From assembly GCA_041481485.1 (NCBI GenBank), contig JBGPBY010000251.1:1-10301 (forward strand): 10,301 nt of DNA, written 5' to 3'. The notes under the pieces are model-generated. The model saw nothing but the letters and a program-made list of their open reading frames with translations. It was not told the DNA's origin and did no database searches. Below are positions 1 through 8,144 of the stretch, piece after piece. Each line of letters opens with the position of its first letter. Position 1 is the stretch's first letter. The translations under genes and the position numbers were made by a program. Source of the stretch: JBGPBY01 sp041481485 (GTDB lineage: Bacteria; Acidobacteriota; Terriglobia; 20CM-2-55-15).

Positions 1-11
1 AGACAACTAGC

Positions 12-103
12 CGGGGGGTAATTGCGGGGCGGGCCCCATATTTTTGTTTACTTGCTTTTCGCTCGACACAAAATTGCGGGGCCCGTCCCGGAATTTCCCC
101 CCG
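12..103. repeat. GC-rich imperfect palindrome at the 3' end of the VWA operon
   Basis: Arm 12-37 is the reverse complement of arm 78-103 at 23 of 26 positions, with one further G-T wobble. The 40-nt loop (38-77) is AT-rich. An 11-bp direct repeat, AATTGCGGGGC, occurs at 20-30 and again at 72-82, so the structure combines direct and inverted repetition. The right arm ends five bases before the stop codon of the two-VWA gene. It could end operon transcription or protect the mRNA 3' end, but no T-tract follows it on the minus strand. A REP-type or small mobile element is an equal alternative. Confidence 0.6.
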
Positions 104-107
104 CATG

Positions 108-2705
108 TCAGGAAGGCTCGGCCGCTTCAAACAATCGAACTCTGCGAAGCAGAATGTCGCCGATGAACAGGACCAGAACCGCGGCGGACAGCCATGACCA
201 CAGCGCAATGGGATACTCCCGGCTCTCTCCGTTGGTGCTGAAGATCTCTTCGCCCTTTGGATCGAATTTCCCGCCCGTGACGGTGCTGATCAATCGCAGT
301 TTCTGAGTGTCTGGCGGATAAAAGTGATATTCGGCCGGGTACGAATACTCCAGCGATCGTGTGGTCACTCCGGCTCCCGGCGCCGTTTCCAGGCCGGGCG
401 CCGCCCCTACCGCCGCACGGAACACGTAGCTGCCGTCTTTCTCCATGCGAATACGGGACTCATACGCACCGGGTCCCACCTGGGGGAAGTTCACAGTGGT
501 TGGCTTCTGGTCCGGTCCGATGACGCGCAACTGCGGTTGCAGTTCGTTTCGGAAATGTCCTTCCTTATCCACAGTGTTCAATGACACGAGCGCAGAGTCG
601 CCGTCGCGCGCCACTTTGAAATCGAAATATTCGTCGCCAGGGCGGCGCATCGTTTCGCGAATGAGTTGAGCCCAGAATTTGGGATAGCCGCTCCATGGCA
701 GCCATTCCGTGGCCCAGCGCGCTTTCGCATCGGATGTGAAGATCACCGACTTCCCCAGACCGTATTGCCATCGGGCGAGCAGGGGATCGTCGGTCCAGGA
801 TTCGGTGAGCAGCATTTCCGCAGTGGGTTTCGGCTTGGTGACCACAAACCCCAGCAAGCGCGGTGCAGTCGTGAAATCGAGCCCTTTGAAAGCTTCAACC
901 GGTTTTTTCAGGATCGGAAGAAATGGCTGTTCCTGGAGCGTTTTTCCGAGGGCGAGTTCGGTTTCCTTGATGAATATCTGAGGCACGCGCTCGTATGAAT
1001 CGATGTAGTAGGCTCGGCCTTTTCCCCACATCGCGATATCCGCCATAAGTTCCCGATTGGAGCGCTGGCCGACCGAAATGGAACTGACATTGATACCCGA
1101 CTTGAGCATGTTGGCCATCAGTCCCTGGAAATCTGCGGTTTGCGTGATGCCGTCGCTCAGCAGCAACACCGTTTTCACATCGTCCGGCGCATCTTTCAGC
1201 GCTTCGTAGGCCGCATTGAGTCCAACATAAATGTTCGTTCCGCCGCCGGCATACATGGTTTCAATCTGAGCGCTGATGGCATCGCGATTTCCGGCCGGCT
1301 GCAGCGGCGCCACCCAGCTGTATCCGGTATTGAACGACAGCGTCCCAAACCGGTCGGAGTTCCTCAGCGCTTTCAGCGGTGCACGGGCCGCTTCTTTGGC
1401 GATCGTCAGCTGGCCTCCACTCATACTTCCGGAAACGTCGACGACCGCAACCATCGCGATGGTTGGCGGCCGCTTCTTCGTTTCAAAAGTGACCGGCAGA
1501 ATTTTCTCGATCGGCGAGTTGGAGTAGCCGTCCTTGCCGTAGGTGTTTTCTCCGGCAATCATGATGAAACCACCGCCGAGATCCTTGACATAGGATTCCA
1601 CAGACTGCATTTGCAGGGGAGACATCGATTTCGGATCGACATCGCTGAGGATTATTGCTTCGTATTGATCCAATTCCGCCGCCGTCGAAGGCAGTTTATC
1701 GACACCGCCCACGTCGGCGATCAATCCCTCCTGATCCAGCGCTTTTTTCAGATACTGCGTGCTCGGCGTGTGTCCTTCGACGTAAAGAATGCGAGGCTTG
1801 TTCTTTACGATCACAGGCTGCCGAAATGCGTTGTTGGCTTCAAAGGAATCCCCAGCTGCCTTCACCGAAGCCGTGAGCACGACCGAACCGGATTTGTCGC
1901 TGACTCTGGTGTCGAATGCGAAGCGATTGATACCTTCATTCAGGTGCACCGAACGGGTTGACAGAACCTCATCGCCTTTTTTCAAAGCCACCTCGGCGGT
2001 GGTGTCGAACTGACTGTAGACGTGGACTTCAACCGGAAACTGCTCATCCGTGGTAACCGAAGGCGGTGAGAGAACGGCCTCAACCCAGGCGTCGCGATTC
2101 ACGCGCGCCTCCAGCGGAACCGTAAAGACGTGGGCATTCTCGCGCTGAAGGTGCGGAAGAATGGTCGATACATTTCCGCTGTTTTCGTTGCCGTCGGATA
2201 AAAGCACAACGCGTTTGAGATGATTCGGCGCAAAGTTGCGCATCGCCGCATCCAGCGCAGCGGTCAAATCGGATTTGCTCTGATTCAGTGCCCCGGGCGT
2301 CTCCTGATTCGATACCTTGACCTTTTTGAGATCTTCGACCCTGGAGAACTCCATCGTATTCGAGCCAAACGCCACAAATTCCGACTGGTCCGGACTGCCC
2401 GACGCATTCGTTTTCTGAATCCAGTCGATGGCTTTCTGGATGGCGCGAGGCGCCACGCTTTGAGAAACGTCCAGCAGATACACGACCGAGATATAGTTGC
2501 TGGCTCTGTATAGCGTCGGCTGCATCAGCGCGAGTACGAGCAGGCATACGATCGCCGTTCGTATGGCGGTGGACAGCGTCAATTGCGTGCGCACAAGATC
2601 CACAGAGGATTTCCGCCGAACCCACCAAAGGTACGGAACTATCAAGAGGAACAGCAGCGGCCAGTAGTTTTCAAAAGTGAGGCGCGTCACAACGTCGCTA
2701 GTCAC
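108..2705 (-). CDS. Membrane protein with two VWA domains and a GATase1-like domain
   Basis: Encodes 865 residues from a GTG start. Two N-terminal membrane segments (about 14-28 and 48-65) precede a first VWA domain (about 70-210) with MIDAS motif DVSQS at 79-83 and a later LLSDG. A GATase1-like region follows (about 303-410, ending in a GGGFIMIAGE stretch), then a second VWA domain (about 415-585) with DVSGS at 423-427, GGGTN near 487-491 and LLLSDG. A beta-rich region follows, and one C-terminal membrane helix (about 833-853) with an RR anchor. Proteins of this build occur beside BatA-type VWA genes; both VWA domains probably bind Mg2+ and protein partners in the periplasm. The in-frame ATG at 2735 was not chosen: GTG at 2705 has an AAGGA seven bases upstream and a 4-nt overlap with the previous stop. 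Last gene of the operon. The exact substrate is unknown. Confidence 0.87.
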   Translation of the reverse strand: MTSDVVTRLTFENYWPLLFLLIVPYLWWVRRKSSVDLVRTQLTLSTAIRTAIVCLLVLALMQPTLYRASNYISVVYLLDVSQSVAPRAIQKAIDWIQKTNASGSPDQSEFVAFGSNTMEFSRVEDLKKVKVSNQETPGALNQSKSDLTAALDAAMRNFAPNHLKRVVLLSDGNENSGNVSTILPHLQRENAHVFTVPLEARVNRDAWVEAVLSPPSVTTDEQFPVEVHVYSQFDTTAEVALKKGDEVLSTRSVHLNEGINRFAFDTRVSDKSGSVVLTASVKAAGDSFEANNAFRQPVIVKNKPRILYVEGHTPSTQYLKKALDQEGLIADVGGVDKLPSTAAELDQYEAIILSDVDPKSMSPLQMQSVESYVKDLGGGFIMIAGENTYGKDGYSNSPIEKILPVTFETKKRPPTIAMVAVVDVSGSMSGGQLTIAKEAARAPLKALRNSDRFGTLSFNTGYSWVAPLQPAGNRDAISAQIETMYAGGGTNIYVGLNAAYEALKDAPDDVKTVLLLSDGITQTADFQGLMANMLKSGINVSSISVGQRSNRELMADIAMWGKGRAYYIDSYERVPQIFIKETELALGKTLQEQPFLPILKKPVEAFKGLDFTTAPRLLGFVVTKPKPTAEMLLTESWTDDPLLARWQYGLGKSVIFTSDAKARWATEWLPWSGYPKFWAQLIRETMRRPGDEYFDFKVARDGDSALVSLNTVDKEGHFRNELQPQLRVIGPDQKPTTVNFPQVGPGAYESRIRMEKDGSYVFRAAVGAAPGLETAPGAGVTTRSLEYSYPAEYHFYPPDTQKLRLISTVTGGKFDPKGEEIFSTNGESREYPIALWSWLSAAVLVLFIGDILLRRVRLFEAAEPS

Positions 2706-4483
2706 AACGTGATCCTTCTGTGGTAAGTGAACCATTCCGCGGCAATCAGTACCATTGCCATGGCCAGCATGTAGAACCAGAGTTCGCGCCGCAACAGCGG
2801 CACAGATGCCTGCGATCCTTTGCTGTTCTGCACGTGCGAGTTGTTGATATCGGAATACTGCCGGTTGGTAAGATTCACGGCGACGTACTGGCTCATATCG
2901 CCGCGGCTTGCAACGTAAAGGCCGGGCTCCGGCGCATCGAACGAGGTGCCGTCAATGCTGTCGCGAACCGGAAGCGATCGTCCATCGGTGGTTCGAACCT
3001 GAGCGCCTGTGATTGGGATATCGACATCTCCGGGCGATCGGCGCAGTGCCAGTCGATCTCGTCCAAACCAGGACATCGCATTATCGACAAAAACGGGGAA
3101 TCCGGCGTGATACTGGAAATCCGAAGAGTTCAGATTGAAGGTCAGCATGATCCACTGCGGCCGTTCCGAAGCCACAATGAGAGGAATTTCCGAACCGGAC
3201 TTTGCCAGTACGGTCAGATTTGCAGGATCGACCCGAACTGCGGCATCGACCGACACGTCGTTCAGCAAAACGTGCTTCATCACGGGATGGTTTTCAAGGC
3301 GGGATTCAAACGCCGGTTTCAGTACGGAACCCATGGACTTCGGAAGCCATGATGCACTTTGCGCTCCGATGATCAGTGCCGGGCGCGGTGGTTGCTGCGG
3401 CGGAGCAAAACTGTCGAACACAAAAGCCTCGTAATCTCCGGTTCCGGTGTACGCCGCTGGAGTCGTTACGGAAAGGTCGACCAGAGAATCCAGTTTCAAT
3501 ACCGACTCGAGAAATTTATTGCCCGACGTGACAAGCTGCACTTTGGCGCGGCGCTTTACCGGCAGATAGGCATAAGCGACATCGTCGGGAGAGAACGCAT
3601 CGCCATCCGAGCGGAGGGAAGCGCGCACGCCGCCGCCATCGAATTTTGAAATATTCATCGACTCTCTGAAGCTTTTGCCGGCATCGATGTTCACCATTTT
3701 GGTGTCGCGCTGCTGTCCGGCGCCGCTGATGGTGATTTCAACGTCGCGGGGCGTTTTCCCGAAGTTGGTAACCTCAAGATAAGCCTCGTATGCCAGAACG
3801 GCCGACGGTGCAGCGCGAACTTCAAATGCGGTGATCCCCACGTTCGCTGCCGACTGGAATTCCGAAATCGTCGTGACGCCGGCGGGAACGGCGAGCGGCG
3901 AAACGCCGTCTGTGACGAGATAAATTTCGGGCGCATCTTCACTCGTCTGCGCCGGCGTTTCCATCCGTGGGAAACGGGTTGCGGAATTCACCGGATGCAT
4001 CGCATCAAGCTGGCGCCGCAGTGCCTTGTGGTCTGTAGTGTATGCAGTATCGTACTGGCCGGCAGTGTCCACGATTCGGATCTGGTTGCGTACCGATCCC
4101 CGGTCCACGATTTCCTTAGCGGCGTCGATCGCATGTTGCCAGCGCGACCGTCCGTCGCTCATCCGCGCCTGCAGCGTCGAAGAAGTGTCCATGACGATGA
4201 TGGTCTTGTGGGTCTTTCCGGTCAGCCAGTCGATTTCGGGACGCGCGATCGACAACGCGATCAGCAGGCCGATGACCACTGCGATCAGGATCGACAGAAG
4301 CCGCCGAAGCTTTTCAAACAGGGAATTTTCAATCCGATTTGCCAGAACGCGCTTCCAGAGCAGCGCCGATGAAATCACCAGCCGGCGGCGCCGATGTTTC
4401 AAAAAATACAAAGCGACGATGATGATTGTGGTGATCAGCGCCAGGGTTGCGCTTTGCATTGCCGTCAGGGCAAGAAATCTCAT
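2702..4483 (-). CDS. BatA-like VWA membrane protein
   Basis: Encodes 593 residues. The N-terminus matches the BatA/aerotolerance-regulator type: a helix at about 10-28, a basic stretch HRRRR, a SALLWKR segment and a second helix at about 61-80. A VWA domain follows (about 92-205) with a slightly altered MIDAS motif DTSST at 99-103 (Thr in place of the last Ser) and a VTDG at 191-194. The expected TD motif between them is not obvious, so metal binding may be weak. Residues 225-560 are beta-rich and probably periplasmic, and a C-terminal helix (about 567-584) ends in a basic anchor. It overlaps the coiled-coil gene upstream by ATGA and the two-VWA gene downstream by GTGA. There is no strong Shine-Dalgarno before its ATG, so it probably depends on coupling. 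The family is linked to MoxR-assisted envelope functions; the specific role here is unknown. Confidence 0.85.
   Translation of the reverse strand: MRFLALTAMQSATLALITTIIIVALYFLKHRRRRLVISSALLWKRVLANRIENSLFEKLRRLLSILIAVVIGLLIALSIARPEIDWLTGKTHKTIIVMDTSSTLQARMSDGRSRWQHAIDAAKEIVDRGSVRNQIRIVDTAGQYDTAYTTDHKALRRQLDAMHPVNSATRFPRMETPAQTSEDAPEIYLVTDGVSPLAVPAGVTTISEFQSAANVGITAFEVRAAPSAVLAYEAYLEVTNFGKTPRDVEITISGAGQQRDTKMVNIDAGKSFRESMNISKFDGGGVRASLRSDGDAFSPDDVAYAYLPVKRRAKVQLVTSGNKFLESVLKLDSLVDLSVTTPAAYTGTGDYEAFVFDSFAPPQQPPRPALIIGAQSASWLPKSMGSVLKPAFESRLENHPVMKHVLLNDVSVDAAVRVDPANLTVLAKSGSEIPLIVASERPQWIMLTFNLNSSDFQYHAGFPVFVDNAMSWFGRDRLALRRSPGDVDIPITGAQVRTTDGRSLPVRDSIDGTSFDAPEPGLYVASRGDMSQYVAVNLTNRQYSDINNSHVQNSKGSQASVPLLRRELWFYMLAMAMVLIAAEWFTYHRRITL
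2703..2719 (-). promoter_or_regulatory. Ribosome binding site and GTG start in a GTGA overlap
   Basis: On the minus strand AGAAGGA (2719-2713) lies seven bases before GTG (2705-2703). This GTG overlaps the TGA stop (2704-2702) of the BatA-like gene as GTGA. The arrangement is typical of translational coupling, and it sets the start ten codons inside the longest open frame. Confidence 0.7.
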
Positions 4484-6066
4484 GGGCGAATGGTTTGAAA
4501 ATATTGTTTGAGAAGTTGTTGTTGATCCAAAGGTACGGAGTCCTGGTTAAGTAAATCTCTTTGAGTTTTGCTGAGTTCCGAAGGAACGTTGCGATAATCC
4601 AGCTTCGAGCGTTCACGCTGGCTGGCTTCCTCGATGGTTTCCGGACGGTTGCCGCGAGTGGGTTTTACGGGGACTTCCTGCTTGTCGAACTGAACCTCGA
4701 GTTCAGTCGGCTCCCCGCGCATGGGGAATGGCCCTGAAAGTCCAGCCTGCTTGCCGCCGCGACCGCCACCGCGGCCGGGTTGATCCCCCTCACCTTCTCC
4801 TTGACCTTCACCTTCTCCTTGTCCTTCACCTTGCCCCTCACCCTGGCCGACTCCCTGACCCTCGCCTTGTCCCTGCCCCTGACCTTGTCCTTGCCCCTGA
4901 CCTTGCCCCTGTCCCTGGCCCTGGCCGACTTCGCCCGGCGTTCCGCCAACGGAATCCTGCAGCGCATCCAATTGTGCGTTGGCTTCGGCCTGAAGCCGCT
5001 GACTGTCCAGAACCGCCTGCAGGCGTTCCAATTCCTTTGCCGTTTGTTCCAGCGCCTGACGGCCGGCATTGGTGTCCCGCTGGTTCATCGCGGTGGCGGC
5101 ATTCGCCATGTGTTCTGCGAGCTGCTTCAGTTCACTACCTGCGACATTGGATGCATCCTGAAAGCGTTCCGCCATTTCCTTGAGGTTGGCTTCGGAGGAC
5201 TTGTCCAGCTTTTCTTCGATCCGGCGAACTTCCTTTGCGGCATCCTTTAAATCCAGCACAAACAACCCGTCCGCGACGGGTTTGGTCCAAGGGGAGGGCG
5301 CCAATGCCTTTGCAATCCGTTCGAGTGCATCTGTGATCTGTCCCGCATTGAGGTTGCTTTCGGCGAGAGACTGCTGCAAGTCGGAAAGACTCTGACTCAG
5401 TTGCTTCTGAGACATCCCTCCGTCTTGCAGCGCTTTGACAATCTGGGCAAGCTTTTCGGCAAGGTCATTCTGGTTCAGCGCCTCGGCCTTTTTCAGCAAT
5501 TCCAACGCCTTATCCAACTCAGTCTTCTGAGTGTCATTCAGGGCAAATGGCGGTGCGCCTTTCAATAGAAACCAGTTCGGGTTCCATGACAGTGGCAGAA
5601 AGTTGAGCACGCCGAAAAGCATGAACAGTCCCAGGGCGATGAAGCCGGTGCGGGGAATGCGGCTCGGGAAAACGGATTTTACGCGCAGCGACGAAGCGTT
5701 CTGAGCGGCTTGTTTGATTTGCGTTTCCACCCATGGGGATTCTTTTGGGTTTCGAATGAACCAGTATGCTGTCTTGATCTGATCGTATGCATTGGTGGAC
5801 TTGTCGACCTTTGCGGCTGTCCCTTCCAGCGTATCGTGTCCTTTTGCATGCCAGATGAGCCACGCTGCGGTCGCCGCTGCCCATACTCCTAGGAATATCG
5901 CGACGGTGATTCCGCGAAACGGCGAAATGAGATCAATGGCCTTGAAGGCCACAGGAACGATCAAAGCGATCGCAAGAACTTTGGCCGAGTCGTGAAGAAT
6001 CCGGTTGCGCCGGAGCCGGCTCTGCGCCGTTTTCAGCAATTGAAGGATGAGATCTTTATCGGACAT
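4480..6066 (-). CDS. Coiled-coil membrane protein with Gly-Gln repeat linker (DUF4175-like)
   Basis: Encodes 528 residues. Three hydrophobic helices (about 28-46, 52-73, 140-160) anchor the N-terminal third. Residues 176-372 are Ala/Leu/Gln/Glu-rich helix, predicted coiled coil. A low-complexity linker of alternating Gly with Gln or Glu covers 381-427, followed by a Gly/Arg patch (PGRGGGRGG). The C-terminus (about 489-528) is a helical segment ending in QQLLKQYFQTIRP, like the conserved tail of similar proteins in VWA operons. The layout recalls DUF4175-type proteins, but I cannot confirm family membership from sequence alone. It probably acts as a scaffold with the two VWA proteins encoded next to it. 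ATG at 6066 lies 20 nt after the peptidase stop with a weak GAGAA upstream, and the stop overlaps the next start as ATGA. Confidence 0.78.
   Translation of the reverse strand: MSDKDLILQLLKTAQSRLRRNRILHDSAKVLAIALIVPVAFKAIDLISPFRGITVAIFLGVWAAATAAWLIWHAKGHDTLEGTAAKVDKSTNAYDQIKTAYWFIRNPKESPWVETQIKQAAQNASSLRVKSVFPSRIPRTGFIALGLFMLFGVLNFLPLSWNPNWFLLKGAPPFALNDTQKTELDKALELLKKAEALNQNDLAEKLAQIVKALQDGGMSQKQLSQSLSDLQQSLAESNLNAGQITDALERIAKALAPSPWTKPVADGLFVLDLKDAAKEVRRIEEKLDKSSEANLKEMAERFQDASNVAGSELKQLAEHMANAATAMNQRDTNAGRQALEQTAKELERLQAVLDSQRLQAEANAQLDALQDSVGGTPGEVGQGQGQGQGQGQGQGQGQGQGEGQGVGQGEGQGEGQGEGEGQGEGEGDQPGRGGGRGGKQAGLSGPFPMRGEPTELEVQFDKQEVPVKPTRGNRPETIEEASQRERSKLDYRNVPSELSKTQRDLLNQDSVPLDQQQLLKQYFQTIRP
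4786..4926 (-). repeat. In-frame Gly-Gln/Glu dipeptide repeat tract
   Basis: Forty-seven codons alternate almost strictly Gly with Gln, later with Glu (residues 381-427 of the coiled-coil protein), with one Val. The DNA is a degenerate 6-bp repeat (GGN-CAR/GAR), strongly C/T-rich on the plus strand. The codons vary in their third bases, so the DNA repeat is less perfect than the protein repeat. It can gain or lose 6-bp units without breaking the frame, and probably forms a flexible hydrophilic linker. Confidence 0.9.
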
Positions 6067-6086
6067 CGTCGAGTTCTCGCATGGGT

Positions 6087-7865
6087 TTATGGTACGGGAG
6101 ATCCGGCCGGGTGAACATTTGAAGGCAACGGTTTGCGCGGCAGAATTTCATCGCGGTTGGCTGCCAGGTAAACAAATGAGGCGACAATCTGCGCATTCTT
6201 GATCAGGTCGTCGCTGATGAGCCGGTCAAAAGTATCCAGATTGGTGTGATGCGTCTTGTTGTCGTATTCAATGGGATCCTGAATGAATTGAAACGCGGGC
6301 AATCCGATATTGTCGAATGACAGATGATCGGTTCCGCCGACGCTAATCGGCGCCAGCGTTGTCATGCCGATGGCCTTGAATGGCGCCATCCACGCTTCAA
6401 AAATTGGTGTGATGTCCTTATTCCCCTGCATATACACGCCGCGAATCAAGCCGGTTCCGTTATCGACGTTGAAGTATGCCGAAAGTTTCGCGTGTCCGGC
6501 TTTTGTTTGTGCTATTGGACGGTTGAAAAAATATTTGTCAACGAATGCTCGAGAACCGAGTATGCCTTCTTCCTCGCCCGTCCACAGTCCCATCCGTACG
6601 GTGCGCCGCATCGGGAGGCCGGTGGCCTTCAATATCCGCATGGCTTCCATGACCACCGCAACTCCGGCCCCATTGTCGGTTGCGCCGGTGGCGAGGTGCC
6701 AGGAATCGAGGTGAGCGCCGAGTTCCACGAATTCGTCTGCCTTGTTTGTTCCTTTGATGTCCGCGACGACGTTGAAGGCCAATGGATCCATGGTGTGATA
6801 GGTGTTTTTGGCATCGATGGTGAGCATTACTGTCGACGGCTTGGTGACCAATTGCATGATCTTGTAATACTGATCCCCAGATATCACAATTTGCGGCGGA
6901 ACCTTGGGCATCTTCGGGTCCGTCTTCCAGGGGTTCGCTTCTCCCGTTAACGTGACGGCGAACGTTGCGCCATCGCGATATTGGCCGGGCTCGATCATCG
7001 CAGCAACACCTTCATCGAAATAAAACTTCGTCACGCGCTCGCGAGTAATTGATTGTGTGGTGGGCGTGTTTGCCGCGGGCCGTGGCGCCGCATTGGTTGG
7101 CTGGGCAACGGGGGCCGACAGCGCATTTTCCACCCAGGCAAAGAAGCCGGCTTCCTGTCCAGGCGCCGGTGTCGTGCTGTCTGAAGCAGCGGAAGGTGTG
7201 GCAGGTAGAGCGGGCGCCGCAGAAGCTGCCGGGGAAACCGCGGGAGCCACTGGAGCTGATGTAGCTGCGGCTGGAGCTAAAGCCGGAGTTGAAGGAGCGG
7301 CAGTTCCTGCCGCAAGTTTTTTCAGATCTTCGTCGTTGAATCGTTTGACCACTGCTGGAGCGCTGGCCGGGGGCGGCGCAGCGGGTCCGGCCAGGCTCAT
7401 GGCGAATTTTCCGCGCAGCTTTCCTTTGAGCCGAGTGAAATCGGCTTCGGTACGGATGATCGCGTCGACGGCTTCGGCCGTAACGGGGCCGTTTGTTCCG
7501 GGGGTCCAGGGCTTCGAATATGCCAGGTAGGTTGTATTTGGAGGATCGGAAGAGACCTTCAATGAAAACTTGTCGCTGGTCCAGCCATTCCCGAAGTTCC
7601 ACGTTTCCAGATGCACGTCGTCCAGTTTCCATTCCACGAGCTTCTTGCGCGCGTATTCACCGGCGGCCCGCACATTGGGTGAATTGGTGATGCGTGGGCC
7701 GGATACCGTGGTGATATTCCGCGCGACTTCCATCAACTGAGACTGACGATTGGCCTCAGCCTTGATTTTTTCAATGGCGGTGAGATCGACGCGCTCGGGA
7801 GTTTGAGCGGTGACCACTAGTGTCAGGAGCAGTCCACACAATGCGGCAGCCGTTTTTGCCTTCAT
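6087..7865 (-). CDS. Secreted M28-family metallopeptidase with PA-like region
   Basis: Encodes 592 residues. The start ATG at 7865 has GAGGG six bases upstream. A signal peptide (about 1-21, ending in VVTAQ) exports it. The N-terminal part contains a PA-like region (about 125-305), recognisable from LKGKLRGKFAM and a later FYFDEGVAAMIEPG, but split by an Ala/Pro-rich insert at about 188-270. The M28 catalytic domain (about 360-575) retains all expected ligands: His385 in GAHLDSW, Asp397 in GATDNGAG, Glu431-Glu432 in WTGEEEG, Asp468 in FNVDNG and His540 in KTHHTNLD. It should be a di-zinc aminopeptidase or carboxypeptidase of the periplasm or outer surface; the substrate cannot be told. The next gene starts 20 nt downstream, so it appears to lead the VWA operon. 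This position is unusual because MoxR and DUF58 genes usually accompany such VWA genes. Confidence 0.92.
   Translation of the reverse strand: MKAKTAAALCGLLLTLVVTAQTPERVDLTAIEKIKAEANRQSQLMEVARNITTVSGPRITNSPNVRAAGEYARKKLVEWKLDDVHLETWNFGNGWTSDKFSLKVSSDPPNTTYLAYSKPWTPGTNGPVTAEAVDAIIRTEADFTRLKGKLRGKFAMSLAGPAAPPPASAPAVVKRFNDEDLKKLAAGTAAPSTPALAPAAATSAPVAPAVSPAASAAPALPATPSAASDSTTPAPGQEAGFFAWVENALSAPVAQPTNAAPRPAANTPTTQSITRERVTKFYFDEGVAAMIEPGQYRDGATFAVTLTGEANPWKTDPKMPKVPPQIVISGDQYYKIMQLVTKPSTVMLTIDAKNTYHTMDPLAFNVVADIKGTNKADEFVELGAHLDSWHLATGATDNGAGVAVVMEAMRILKATGLPMRRTVRMGLWTGEEEGILGSRAFVDKYFFNRPIAQTKAGHAKLSAYFNVDNGTGLIRGVYMQGNKDITPIFEAWMAPFKAIGMTTLAPISVGGTDHLSFDNIGLPAFQFIQDPIEYDNKTHHTNLDTFDRLISDDLIKNAQIVASFVYLAANRDEILPRKPLPSNVHPAGSPVP
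7056..7304 (-). other. Ala/Pro-rich low-complexity insert within the peptidase PA-like region
   Basis: Residues about 188-270 of the M28 protein are almost entirely Ala, Pro, Ser and Thr, apart from a short less-biased patch near 237-250 (QEAGFFAWVENAL). The insert lies between RFNDEDLKKLAAG and ITRERVTKFYF, two segments I expect to be close together in related peptidases. The reading frame stays open through it. It probably forms a disordered surface loop or tether. Confidence 0.7.
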
Positions 7866-7899
7866 AAGCGACCCTCACCCCCTAAATGACGTTTCCGGC

Positions 7900-7928
7900 A
7901 TTATACGAACGTTAGGCAAAATCTATAA
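7900..7928 (-). promoter_or_regulatory. Candidate promoter of the peptidase-VWA operon
   Basis: A perfect TATAAT lies at 7905-7900 on the minus strand, about 35 nt before the M28 start codon. This would give a leader of roughly 28 nt containing the GAGGG ribosome site (7876-7872). At 17-bp spacing the -35 box is TTATAG (7928-7923), a poor match, so an activator or alternative sigma factor is possible. The call rests mainly on the -10 box and its position. Confidence 0.4.
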
Positions 7929-7983
7929 GTTAAGAATCGGCGTTGCCGTGAATTCGCGTCCCTTTCGGCAGTTTCAGGTGCGG

Positions 7984-8144
7984 CGGTCCACTGTAGGCGC
8001 GGTCTATGACCGCGCACAATCTATCGTCTATTGATTCCCAATTCGATGAACCCCAATCTGAAAAACTGTGCGCGGAAACTTCTTGATGGCTGCGCCCGCG
8101 GGCTTGCATTCGCTCCGCTCATGGACCGCGCCTACAGTGGGCCG
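7984..8144. repeat. REPIN-like palindromic element in the divergent promoter gap
   Basis: A perfect 17-bp inverted repeat, CCACTGTAGGCGCGGTC, occurs at 7988-8004 and reversed at 8124-8140, with a few more pairs on each side. The left copy contains a hairpin: 8-bp stem 7997-8004 with 8008-8015 and a TAT loop. A second inverted pair of 9 bp links 8010-8018 with 8067-8075, and GCCCGCGGGC at 8094-8103 is self-complementary. Two REP-type hairpins in opposite orientation about 120 bp apart fit the REPIN pattern. Nothing in it codes for protein. The rest of the 7866-8233 gap holds the peptidase promoter on the left and, on the right, a 14-bp palindrome AGATGCCTGCATCT at 8161-8174. Confidence 0.65.

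Noticed and set aside
1140..1961. Open frame of 273 codons on the plus strand
   Set aside because: It lies wholly antisense to the two-VWA gene, whose conserved motifs fix the real frame. The product is rich in Arg and His with no recognisable domain, and there is no ribosome site.
2720..3352. Open frame of 210 codons on the plus strand
   Set aside because: Antisense to the BatA-like gene, without a recognisable domain or initiation signal.
4786..4926. Possible CRISPR-like or tandem-repeat array
   Set aside because: The period is 6 bp with no spacers and it stays in frame inside a coherent protein, so it is a coding low-complexity tract.
4728..5250. Leu/Thr/Ser/Pro-rich plus-strand frames that look like repetitive membrane proteins
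   Set aside because: They are reverse readings of the Gly-Gln repeat and coiled coil; the repetitive LTLP pattern is simply the complement of the GGN-CAR codons.
7057..7530. Ala/Gly-rich plus-strand open frame of 157 codons
   Set aside because: Antisense to the M28 peptidase insert; composition follows from the Ala/Pro codons on the other strand.
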